DNA from: Bacteroidota bacterium
GTDB lineage: Bacteria > Bacteroidota > Bacteroidia > Chitinophagales > Chitinophagaceae
DNA: 54,996 nt
Assembly: GCA_013285595.1 (NCBI GenBank)
Contig: JABDHF010000012.1
Span: forward strand, 1 to 54,996
Direction of reading: 5' to 3'
The position numbers were made by a program, and so were the translations under genes. The notes beneath the pieces are model-generated. The model was not told the origin of the DNA. It did no database searches and worked only from the letters and a program-made list of their open reading frames with translations. Positions 17,598 to 24,715 of this stretch are shown here, one piece after another. The stretch's first letter is position 1, and each line of letters begins with the position of its first letter.

Positions 17598-18231
17598 CTA
17601 TTGCTTTCAGTATTACTCTCGACGGGCCTCCATCACTGTCTTTTATTTTCAGGGGGAGGCATATCATATCATATTCGCCGCTTTCCACTGCGCCCAGTTT
17701 CAGTCCTTCTATTATCACTATTTCTTTGCCCAGTATCAGGCGATGCACTTCTGGGTCATTCTCTTTGCTGCCCAGCGATACATAGTCTACGCCCACACAC
17801 TTTATATTTTTGTCGGCAAGGTATTGTGCAGCATCGGTAGCCAGGTATACAAAGTCTTCTATAAAGGGAGCATGTTCCCATTCTACGTCACTATTGCGTG
17901 TTCGGAATAATACGCGGTCTCCGTCTTCTATTCCCAGGTCTTTTATGCCAGCAAGGTTTATCTCTTTATCATTGCTGATACGAAATACTTTTGCCTTACC
18001 CACCAATTTATCAAGGCTTACAGATGCTACATCAATACCCTCTTTGAAAAAATGCAGTGGTGCATCTATGTGTGTGCCCACATGGGCTGTGGTGCTGATA
18101 GCCGTTACATTAGCCACCGCGCCATTTACGCCTATTTGCTCCGCCTTGTAAATGTGCACAGCGGGGTCTGTGGGCCAGCGTGTCATGCCATCCGAGATGG
18201 TGGCGCTTACATCTATCCAATGTTCATTCAT
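17587..18231 (-). CDS. Cyclase family protein (kynurenine-formamidase-like metal hydrolase)
   Basis: The 214-residue protein belongs to the cyclase/KynB superfamily of metal-dependent hydrolases. The diagnostic motif HVGTHIDAPLHF supplies metal ligands, and GVDYVSLGSKENDPEVHRLIL with EGLKLGAVESGEYDMICLPL is typical of the C-terminal half. Family members hydrolyse formamides, lactones or cyclic amides. Its tail overlaps the tail of the PPC gene by 11 bp, with no terminator between the convergent transcripts. It may process a lactone or amide formed in the neighbouring pathway, but that is a guess from position. Confidence 0.87.
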   Translation of the reverse strand: MNEHWIDVSATISDGMTRWPTDPAVHIYKAEQIGVNGAVANVTAISTTAHVGTHIDAPLHFFKEGIDVASVSLDKLVGKAKVFRISNDKEINLAGIKDLGIEDGDRVLFRTRNSDVEWEHAPFIEDFVYLATDAAQYLADKNIKCVGVDYVSLGSKENDPEVHRLILGKEIVIIEGLKLGAVESGEYDMICLPLKIKDSDGGPSRVILKAIATI

Positions 18232-18326
18232 AATGTATGGTCATCCTAAATCGTGCCACAAAACTTTTATATCTTTTATGAATCCTTAGTGTTGGCTTGT
18301 CATAGCATCTGCAACCGCAAAAACGC

Positions 18327-18334
18327 TACTTTTG
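18327..18334 (+). promoter_or_regulatory. Bacteroidota -7 promoter element
   Basis: TACTTTTG matches the TAnnTTTG consensus of the Bacteroidota primary sigma factor. It sits 19 bp before the GTG start of the FMN reductase gene. No clear -33 element was seen. Confidence 0.4.
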
Positions 18335-18352
18335 CATCAAAATCAATAAACC

Positions 18353-18922
18353 GTGTACAATCTTAAAATAATATCATCAACAGTTCGCCCCGGAAGAAAG
18401 GGGCCTATGATAGCCGCGTGGATCGCACAAAAAGCTATAGAAACCGGCAATTTTAATGTGGAAGTTCTTGACCTTGGCGAAATAAACCTGCCGATGATGA
18501 ATGAACCACATCATCCGCTCATGAAAAAGTATGAGTATGAGCACACAAAACAATGGAGCGCAAAGATAGAAGAGGCAGAAGCCTTTATCTTTGTAACGGC
18601 AGAGTACGATTACAATTATCCCGCGCCTTTGCGCAATGCTATAGAATATCTTGCCAGCGAATGGGCTTATAAAGCGGCGGGTATCGTAAGTTATGGTGGT
18701 GTATCTGCGGGAACCAGAGCTGCAAATAGTTTAAAAGCAGATCTTGTTACCATGAGCATAGTTCCTATATCTCAAGGCGTTAATTTTCCTATGTTTGCCC
18801 AGTTCATCAATGATAAAGAGCAGTTTGCTCCTAATGAGGTATCACACAAAGCTGCCGAAGCCATGCTACGCGAGCTGGTGAGATGGACGAAGGGATTGAA
18901 GGTGGTGAAGGAGAATAAATAG
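18353..18922 (+). CDS. NADPH-dependent FMN reductase
   Basis: The 189-residue flavodoxin-fold protein is of the NADPH-dependent FMN reductase (SsuE/ArsH/YieF-like) family. The phosphate-binding loop is SSTVRPGRKGP near the N-terminus. The flavin-contacting segment ETAEYDYNYPAPLRNAIEYL (first residue approximate) lies in the middle, followed by VSYGGVSAGTRAA. The start is a GTG; starting at the first internal ATG would delete the phosphate loop, so GTG is preferred. A strong terminator follows the stop codon. The electron acceptor is unknown. Confidence 0.88.
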   Translation: MYNLKIISSTVRPGRKGPMIAAWIAQKAIETGNFNVEVLDLGEINLPMMNEPHHPLMKKYEYEHTKQWSAKIEEAEAFIFVTAEYDYNYPAPLRNAIEYLASEWAYKAAGIVSYGGVSAGTRAANSLKADLVTMSIVPISQGVNFPMFAQFINDKEQFAPNEVSHKAAEAMLRELVRWTKGLKVVKENK

Positions 18923-18949
18923 ACGGATCGGGATATTTTAGAATCTCCC

Positions 18950-18984
18950 GGTGAGCCCGCTTTTCTGCGGGCTCACCTATTTGT
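18950..18984 (+). terminator. Intrinsic terminator between convergent genes
   Basis: A perfect 11-bp stem, GGTGAGCCCGC (18950-18960) and GCGGGCTCACC (18967-18977), with loop TTTTCT is followed by TATTT. It lies between the ends of the FMN reductase gene and the convergent AraC-type regulator and may serve mainly the plus strand. Confidence 0.8.
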
Positions 18985-19017
18985 GAGATCCTTTTAATCC
19001 ATGATTCTGGCAGCTAA

Positions 19018-19998
19018 TTACGTCACCGCCTCCTTATTATACCGCTCCTTATATTCTATTGGTGACATGCCGGTTATCTTTTTAAACACTTCGCGAAACG
19101 CCTTTACATCGGCATAGCCCACTTCATACATTATCTCGTTAATGGTCTTGCGGCTGTTTTCCAGCGCTTTTTTCGCCGCTTCAATTTTCACCCGTTGCGA
19201 ATATTCAATAGGGGTATTGCCGGTAGCTTTTATAAATCTTCGGTCAAAATTTCGTCTACCCACAGCAAATTTAGACGACAATTGCTCTGCTGATATTTTT
19301 TCGTGTAGGTTGCTTTCCATATAAGCCTGCACTTCTTTTACCATGTCGTCACCATGCAACTTCTGACCCGTGAACATGGTAAATGCCGACTGGTTGTTCC
19401 TGTCTGGTTCTATCTGGAAAACCTTGGAACAAAAAATGGCCGTTTGACGGTCGTAATATTTTTCGATAAGATAGATGATAAGATTTAAAAAAGAATAAGC
19501 GCCACCATTAGTATAAATACCGTGTTCATCAGTGATCAGCCTGTCGGCCTTCAGGTTCACCTGGGGAAACATTCTTCTCAGGTCGTCTACCGCAGACCAG
19601 TGGGTAGAGCAGCTTTTGCCATCCAGCAGCCCCGTTGATGCCAGCAGAAATGCGCCTGTACATATACTGGCTATTTCTGCACCATTTTTATATTGTTCTA
19701 CCAGCCAGTCGGCCAGTAGCTTGTTGCCCTTCACTGCTTTGTGATAATTATGGTTCAGCGATGGAATAATAATGAGATCCGTTGTTGTTATGGCTGAAAT
19801 GTGCGAGTGCGGCTTCACGGCAAACAAGCCATCGTAAAATTCTACTTCATTAGAAAGACCTGCCAGTTGAATAGTAAACAATTCTTTCCTTTTTGTTTCC
19901 TTCCAGCGTGCATTTGCTCTTGTAAATATTTTATAAGCGCCCACTATGCTGCTCAGGTTGTTCTCGCCGTCTGGAACTATTATGGTCAAATGTTTCAT
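19018..19998 (-). CDS. GlxA-family AraC-type transcriptional regulator
   Basis: A 326-residue regulator with an N-terminal DJ-1/PfpI amidotransferase-like domain and a C-terminal AraC double helix-turn-helix. The nucleophile-elbow region reads ASICTGAFLLAS, with STHW downstream. The HTH part has the signature FAVGRRNFDRRFIKATGNTP and ends with EVGYADVKAFREVFKKITG followed by MSPIEYKERY. I chose the ATG at 19998 because it places MKHLTIIVPDG at the start of the first beta strand. The gene is divergent from the tandem SRPBCC gene, and the 110-bp gap holds nested palindromes that could be its operator. Confidence 0.9.
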   Translation of the reverse strand: MKHLTIIVPDGENNLSSIVGAYKIFTRANARWKETKRKELFTIQLAGLSNEVEFYDGLFAVKPHSHISAITTTDLIIIPSLNHNYHKAVKGNKLLADWLVEQYKNGAEIASICTGAFLLASTGLLDGKSCSTHWSAVDDLRRMFPQVNLKADRLITDEHGIYTNGGAYSFLNLIIYLIEKYYDRQTAIFCSKVFQIEPDRNNQSAFTMFTGQKLHGDDMVKEVQAYMESNLHEKISAEQLSSKFAVGRRNFDRRFIKATGNTPIEYSQRVKIEAAKKALENSRKTINEIMYEVGYADVKAFREVFKKITGMSPIEYKERYNKEAVT

Positions 19999-20043
19999 GT
20001 TGCAAAGATAGAAATTTACCTTGTCCATATTGGCCCGTTATAA

Positions 20044-20080
20044 TGTCTAATTTACACTCCTACTTAGTAGTATTTAGACA
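20044..20080. promoter_or_regulatory. Nested inverted repeats, candidate operator
   Basis: TGTCTAA (20044-20050) is the reverse complement of TTAGACA (20074-20080), and within this lies CTACTTAGTAG (20060-20070) with perfect 5-bp arms. The block ends next to a -7 element at 20082, so a bound protein would cover the -33 region of the SRPBCC promoter. Confidence 0.45.
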
Positions 20081-20081
20081 A

Positions 20082-20089
20082 TACATTTG
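20082..20089 (+). promoter_or_regulatory. Bacteroidota -7 promoter element for the SRPBCC gene
   Basis: TACATTTG fits TAnnTTTG and lies 19 bp upstream of the ATG at 20109. The expected start of transcription is near 20096, giving a very short leader. Confidence 0.45.
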
Positions 20090-20108
20090 TACATAAAATC
20101 TCACTATC

Positions 20109-21026
20109 ATGACAAATACAATTACCGCCGACTATACTGCCACACTGTCGGTAAGCCAATCTCCTGAAGAAGTATTCAATGCCGTCAATAATGTACCAGG
20201 CTGGTGGACAAAAAAATTTGAAGGCAGCGCTAATAAAGTTGGCGACACTTTTACCGTGAGTTTTGGTGAAACGTACATCACCTGTAAGGTCACAGAGTCC
20301 ATTCCTGGCAAGAAGGTTGCATGGCTGGTGATCGATTGCTACAAGCACTTTCTGAAAGATAAGAAGGAATGGGTAAATACTAAAATGGAGTGGGAGATAG
20401 CCACAAAGGATGGGGCTACACAAATCACGTTTACGCATATAGGCCTCAAGCCCGGTATTGAGTGTTACACTGTATGCGAAAGGGCCTGGGACTCTTATAT
20501 AAATCAAAGCTTTTTAAAACTGGTAACTGCAAGCGAAATGGCTGCACAAGATTTTACAACGACTATTGTCGTCGCTCAGACTCCGGAACGGGCGTTCAAT
20601 GCCATCAACAATGTTCGTGGATGGTGGTCTCAAGAAATTGATGGCAACACAAGCAAGCTGAACGATGAGTTTACCTATCATTACAAAGACGTTCATATTT
20701 GCAGGATGAAATTAATAGAGGTCATTCCCAACCAAAAGGTAGTTTGGCTGGTGATGGAAAACTATTTCAATTTCACAAAAGACAAAAGTGAATGGAAGGG
20801 CACAAAGATCAGTTTTGAAATAACGGAGATGGATGGTAAAACTGAGGTACGCTTCATTCACATTGGTTTGGTTCCTGAATATGAGTGTTTTGATATCTGC
20901 CAAAATGCATGGAGCAAATATATAGGGCAAAGCTTGCGAGATCTTATAACTACCGGCAAGGGCCAGCCAAATCCCATAGAGGAGGTTGTAAACCAGGCTG
21001 CCGTTAAAGCCGCTGATCTTCAATAA
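20109..21026 (+). CDS. Tandem SRPBCC (START/AHSA1-like) domain protein
   Basis: The 305-residue protein consists of two homologous SRPBCC domains of about 140 residues. The first contains SPEEVFNAVNNVPGWWTKKFEG and KVAWLVIDCY. The second repeats the pattern with TPERAFNAINNVRGWWSQEIDG and KVVWLVMENY, and each ends with FTHIGL/FIHIGL and a helix (AWDSYINQSF; AWSKYIGQSL). The fold binds hydrophobic ligands. Most bacterial relatives have a single domain, so this looks like an internal duplication or fusion that has diverged. It may be controlled by the divergent GlxA-type regulator. Ligand unknown. Confidence 0.88.
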   Translation: MTNTITADYTATLSVSQSPEEVFNAVNNVPGWWTKKFEGSANKVGDTFTVSFGETYITCKVTESIPGKKVAWLVIDCYKHFLKDKKEWVNTKMEWEIATKDGATQITFTHIGLKPGIECYTVCERAWDSYINQSFLKLVTASEMAAQDFTTTIVVAQTPERAFNAINNVRGWWSQEIDGNTSKLNDEFTYHYKDVHICRMKLIEVIPNQKVVWLVMENYFNFTKDKSEWKGTKISFEITEMDGKTEVRFIHIGLVPEYECFDICQNAWSKYIGQSLRDLITTGKGQPNPIEEVVNQAAVKAADLQ

Positions 21027-21033
21027 AATGTGC

Positions 21034-21067
21034 AGATGTGCCACACCTTTTTTGGTGTGGCACATCT
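21034..21067 (+). terminator. Hairpin after the SRPBCC gene (14-bp perfect stem)
   Basis: AGATGTGCCACACC (21034-21047) pairs perfectly with GGTGTGGCACATCT (21054-21067) around a TTTTTT loop. There is no T-tract after the stem, so it may act as a transcript stabiliser or operate with the second right arm just downstream. Confidence 0.6.
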
Positions 21068-21134
21068 AACTAAGGTTAGCAATATACCCTGCCTTTTTTG
21101 GTGTGGCACATCTAAGGTTAATACAATATACCCT
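21046..21134 (+). repeat. Direct duplication of the terminator right arm
   Basis: CCTTTTTTGGTGTGGCACAT plus the following TCTAA, GGTTA and AATATACCCT elements occurs at 21046-21090 and again from 21092. Only the right arm is duplicated, so the single left arm at 21034 can pair with either copy. Confidence 0.75.
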
Positions 21135-21155
21135 CTGATTTCCTATTTTCGTAAA

Positions 21156-21932
21156 ATGAAAATAGCTACCTACAATATCAATGGCGTAAACGGCCATTTG
21201 CCCATATTGCTCCGCTGGCTCAGCGAGACTGCGCCCGATGTTGTTTGCCTGCAGGAGCTAAAGGCCCCGCAGGAAAAATTCCCCTTACAGGCAATAACCG
21301 ATGCAGGCTATAAAGCCTTGTGGCACGGTCAGAAGAGCTGGAACGGGGTAGCTATTCTATCGCGCAGTGCAGATATCAAAGAAGTAAGACGCGCGCTTCC
21401 CGGTGACCCTGAAGACCTGCACAGCAGGTATATAGAAGCAGTAGTCGATGGCATTACGGTATGTTGCCTGTACCTGCCAAACGGCAATCCTGCACCCGGG
21501 CCTAAGTTTGATTATAAGTTGGGCTGGTTCAAGCGCCTTACCGCACATGCGCAAACCCTTTGGGATGCCGGTACCCCGGTAGTAATTACTGGCGACTACA
21601 ATGTAATGCCCACAGATATAGATGTATACAAACCCGAGCGCTGGGTAGATGATGCGCTCTTTCGCCCCGAAACCCGTGCTGCTTTTCAGGGCCTGATGAT
21701 GCAGGGCTGGACCGATGCCATCCGCAAGCTGCACCCCAACGAAAAGATATACACCTTCTGGGATTACTTCCGCGATGCATATGGCAGGGATGCCGGCCTG
21801 CGTATAGATCACTTTCTCCTAAGCCCACAACTCGACAAGCGCCTGCGTGCCGCAGGTGTAGACCACAATGTCCGTGGCTGGGAAAAGTCAAGCGATCACG
21901 CGCCAGTATGGATAGAACTAGCAGATAAATAG
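21156..21932 (+). CDS. xthA: Exodeoxyribonuclease III
   Basis: A 258-residue Mg-dependent AP endonuclease/exonuclease of base excision repair. Motifs in order are MKIATYNINGV at the N-terminus, VVCLQELK with the metal-binding Glu, a SWNGVAILSR strand, TGDYNVMPTDIDVY, GLRIDHFLLSP and the catalytic SSDHAPVWIEL near the end. I chose the ATG at 21156. The longer in-frame extension translates the upstream hairpin repeats and is unlikely to be protein. Size and motifs match the XthA family; the protein is cytosolic. Confidence 0.95.
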   Translation: MKIATYNINGVNGHLPILLRWLSETAPDVVCLQELKAPQEKFPLQAITDAGYKALWHGQKSWNGVAILSRSADIKEVRRALPGDPEDLHSRYIEAVVDGITVCCLYLPNGNPAPGPKFDYKLGWFKRLTAHAQTLWDAGTPVVITGDYNVMPTDIDVYKPERWVDDALFRPETRAAFQGLMMQGWTDAIRKLHPNEKIYTFWDYFRDAYGRDAGLRIDHFLLSPQLDKRLRAAGVDHNVRGWEKSSDHAPVWIELADK

Positions 21933-21948
21933 CCGGCAGGATAAATGA

Positions 21949-21980
21949 GTCTTTGCGCCTTAGCGCCTCCGCGGTTAAAC
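21949..21980. repeat. Dispersed GC-rich intergenic motif (GCGCCTTAGCGCCTCCGCGG type)
   Basis: The block between the convergent xthA and nucleoside-transporter genes contains CTTTGCGCCTTAGCGCC followed by TCCGCGGTTAAAC. Motifs of this form recur between genes in many Bacteroidota. It abuts the stop codon of the transporter gene. Function unknown. Confidence 0.45.
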
Positions 21981-23213
21981 TTACACCAGCATCCCGGCAA
22001 TAGTAGCTGACAGGTAAGACGCCAGCGTACCGCACATCAACGCTTTCAGGCCTAGCTTGGCAAGATCGGCGCGGCGCTCTGGTGCAAGCGCCCCTATGCC
22101 ACCTATCTGCATACCCACGCTGCTGAAGTTGGCAAACCCGCAGATGGCGATGGTAATGATGATAAGGCCTTTTGGCGTCACCACAGGCACGGCATTGGTA
22201 GTAAGGTTTTTGAATGCCACAAACTCATTCACTGTAAGCTTCTGCCCCAGCAGGGTGGCAGCATTGTTAATATCCTGCGTTGGCACACCCATAGCCCATG
22301 CAAAAGGATAGAACAGCTTGCCAAATATCATATCCAGCGACAAGCCATGATACAGGTGGCCCAGCATCCAGTTCACCATAGCTATCAGCGCTATAAAGCC
22401 TATCAGCATAGCTATTACATTCATGGCTATCTTAAACCCATCGGCAGCGCCATGCGTTATGGCATCTATGAGGTTGGTGTAAGGGCTCTTCACATCCAGC
22501 TTCACCTTGCCCATGGTTGGCGATTCCTCCGTTTCGGGGAATACGATCTTGGAGATCACCAGCGCACCCGGCGCAGCCATTATACTTGCGGTGATCAGGT
22601 ATTCGGGCCGCGCACCCATGTTGGCATATACTATCAGTATGCCGCCGGCTATACACGCCATGCTGCCGCTCATAGAGGCCAGCAGCTCGCTTTTGGTCAT
22701 AGTAGGCAGGTAGGCGCGGATCATTACCTGCGCTTCCACCTGGCCTACAAATGCGCTGGCTACATTGCTCAGCGCCTCAGCGCCGCTCACCTTCATCACA
22801 AAGTTCATAGCCCGCGCCACTACAGATACAATGGCCTGCATAATGCGCAAATGATAAAAGATAGCCACCAGCACACACACCAGGATGATGGTGGCCGTAA
22901 TATTAAAAGCAAAAATAAACACAGGCCCGGACCGGTAATTTACTATCTGCCCCGTAGCATCAAACGAGGCTATGCCGCCATACACAAAGCTGGCGCCCTT
23001 CTTTGCAAAGCTTTCCAGTTGCAGCATGCCCTTTCCCAGGTACTGGAAGAAATGATTTACCGCAGGCACTTTCAATATAAGTATGGCTATGCACAATTGC
23101 AGCGCAAGGCCGCTACACACCAGCCTCACATTGATCTGCTTCCTGTTGTTAGAGCACAGAAACGCGATGCCCAGTATCAGCGCTACACCTATTAATCCTA
23201 TAAAACGTTCCAT
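21981..23213 (-). CDS. NupC-type concentrative nucleoside transporter
   Basis: A 410-residue inner-membrane protein of the concentrative nucleoside transporter family, which imports nucleosides with Na+ or H+. It has about ten hydrophobic segments. Family signatures are QVEAQVMIRAYLPTMTKSEL (the hallmark region), GSMACIAGGILIVYANMGA and the C-terminal TPKGLIIITIAICGFANFSSVGMQIGGIGAL region. Cytidine deaminase lies 79 bp upstream on the same strand, which fits pyrimidine nucleoside salvage. The longer plus-strand frame opposite it is a shadow. Confidence 0.92.
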   Translation of the reverse strand: MERFIGLIGVALILGIAFLCSNNRKQINVRLVCSGLALQLCIAILILKVPAVNHFFQYLGKGMLQLESFAKKGASFVYGGIASFDATGQIVNYRSGPVFIFAFNITATIILVCVLVAIFYHLRIMQAIVSVVARAMNFVMKVSGAEALSNVASAFVGQVEAQVMIRAYLPTMTKSELLASMSGSMACIAGGILIVYANMGARPEYLITASIMAAPGALVISKIVFPETEESPTMGKVKLDVKSPYTNLIDAITHGAADGFKIAMNVIAMLIGFIALIAMVNWMLGHLYHGLSLDMIFGKLFYPFAWAMGVPTQDINNAATLLGQKLTVNEFVAFKNLTTNAVPVVTPKGLIIITIAICGFANFSSVGMQIGGIGALAPERRADLAKLGLKALMCGTLASYLSATIAGMLV

Positions 23214-23292
23214 TGAGCAATAAGAATCAAACCTCCAATATAAGGCATCTTGCTGACGGCAATGTTAAGAAATTGTAACCGGAAATTGCCCG

Positions 23293-23721
23293 TTATGCCC
23301 CGGCAGAGATTTCGAGCGCAGTCCTGGTAAATTCAAAAGGCAGTAATTCATGTATTGTTCGCTGCGCTATCTGGCTCTCATGCTTAAAGATCACCACAAT
23401 ATCTTTACCAAACTCTATGATAAACTGCCTGCACGCCCCGCATGGCGCCACAGAGTCCACATGAGGAGTATACACAGCTATTGCCCTGATATCAATAGCG
23501 CCGCCGGTATTTGAGATCGCATTACCCAGCGCTATTCTTTCTGCACAGATAGTAACGCCATAAGAGGCATTCTCCACATTTGTTCCCCTGAAGATGTGGC
23601 CGTCCTTTGTCAGCACGGCAGCGCCCACCGCAAAATTGGAGTATGGCGAATAAGTGTTTTTACAGGCTTCCTGCGCCTCTTCTATAAGTTTGCTCGCTTC
23701 AGCCTCTGGCAGGTATTTCAT
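23293..23721 (-). CDS. cdd: Cytidine deaminase
   Basis: The 142-residue zinc enzyme converts cytidine and deoxycytidine to uridine forms in pyrimidine salvage. Zinc and proton-shuttle motifs are TICAERIALGNA (C-A-E form, as in homotetrameric enzymes) and PCGACRQF about 40 residues later. The N-terminal SPYSNFAVGAAVLT is typical. It lies 14 bp after the 2-oxoglutarate oxygenase gene and upstream of the nucleoside transporter, so import and deamination are probably co-expressed. Confidence 0.95.
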   Translation of the reverse strand: MKYLPEAEASKLIEEAQEACKNTYSPYSNFAVGAAVLTKDGHIFRGTNVENASYGVTICAERIALGNAISNTGGAIDIRAIAVYTPHVDSVAPCGACRQFIIEFGKDIVVIFKHESQIAQRTIHELLPFEFTRTALEISAGA

Positions 23722-23735
23722 GCGCTTTGTGTGGT

Positions 23736-24680
23736 TTATTTCTTTAAGCCTATTTCCATAAGGCGCTCGTCAAGGTATTGGCCTGCGGTATAGTCTTCAT
23801 AAGCTTTTGGGTGGTTCTCATCTACACAGCTATCCAGGCATGCCAGGCTCATTTCAGAGCGCGGATGAAGGAAGAAGGGTATGGAGAAGCGCGGTGTAGC
23901 CCACTTTTCTTTTGGCGGGTTTACCACGCGGTGCGTTGTTGATTTCAGGCGGTTGTTGGTGAGGCGCTGCAGCATATCGCCTACATTTACCACTATCTGC
24001 TCCGGCAGCGATGTTACCGGCACCCACTCACCCTGCATGTTCAATATCTGCAGCCCATCGGCCGATGCGCCTACCAGTAAGGTGATCAGGTTAATGTCCT
24101 CATGCTGCTCCGCACGTATAGCGGATTTTGGCTCCTGCGTAATAGGTGGATAATATATAGCCCTGAGTATAGAGTTGCCGTTATGAATGTACTCGTCAAA
24201 GTAATGCTCATCCAGCTCCAGGAACAATGCGATCGCCTGCATCAGCGACATGCCCGACTTTTCAAAATCAGCATAGGCGCTCACCATGGTAGGCGTAAAC
24301 TCGGGTATCTCGGGAACTACTACATTGTCAGGATACTGGTCTTTCACCGGGTCGCCATCTTCTACTGTTTGTCCCAGTTGGAAAAACTCTTTAAGGTCTG
24401 CCGCTTCAAATCCCTTGGCATGTTCAGTTCCAAATGATGTATATCCACGCTGTCCAGATAGTTCAGGCTTTTCGTATTTCTTCTTGGTTTCCCCAGGCAG
24501 TGTAAAGAACTGCTCCACATATTTATACAAGTCGCTGATCATAGCATCGCTGATGCCATGATTTTTTACCGCAACAAAGCCTACTTCTTCATAGGCTTTA
24601 CCAAGCTGTGCTACAAAATTTTGTTTGGTCTGGGCGTCGCCATTAAGAAATTCTGCGAGGTCTGCAACAGGAATATTCAT
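23736..24680 (-). CDS. 2-oxoglutarate/Fe(II) oxygenase, isopenicillin-N-synthase family
   Basis: A 314-residue double-stranded beta-helix oxygenase. The N-terminal DIOX_N-type region contains VGFVAVKNHGI and PGETKKKYEKPELSGQRGY. The Fe(II) triad is visible as His and Asp in EQHEDINLITLL and a distal His in TTHRVVNP. The 2-oxoglutarate-binding Arg and Ser lie in PRFSIPFF. Bacterial members are widespread and mostly without known substrate. It may head a transcript with cytidine deaminase (14-bp gap), although the functional link is unclear. Confidence 0.92.
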   Translation of the reverse strand: MNIPVADLAEFLNGDAQTKQNFVAQLGKAYEEVGFVAVKNHGISDAMISDLYKYVEQFFTLPGETKKKYEKPELSGQRGYTSFGTEHAKGFEAADLKEFFQLGQTVEDGDPVKDQYPDNVVVPEIPEFTPTMVSAYADFEKSGMSLMQAIALFLELDEHYFDEYIHNGNSILRAIYYPPITQEPKSAIRAEQHEDINLITLLVGASADGLQILNMQGEWVPVTSLPEQIVVNVGDMLQRLTNNRLKSTTHRVVNPPKEKWATPRFSIPFFLHPRSEMSLACLDSCVDENHPKAYEDYTAGQYLDERLMEIGLKK

Positions 24681-24715
24681 GCTTTATGCAAATTTGTAAA
24701 GGTGATTTGATTAGG

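Noticed and set aside
21030-21155. N-terminal extension of exonuclease III
   Set aside because: It would translate the hairpin and its duplicated arm. The family start motif begins at the ATG at 21156.
22347-23195. 282-codon plus-strand frame
   Set aside because: It lies wholly opposite the well-supported nucleoside transporter gene and has a His/Tyr/Gln-rich composition typical of a reverse-strand shadow.
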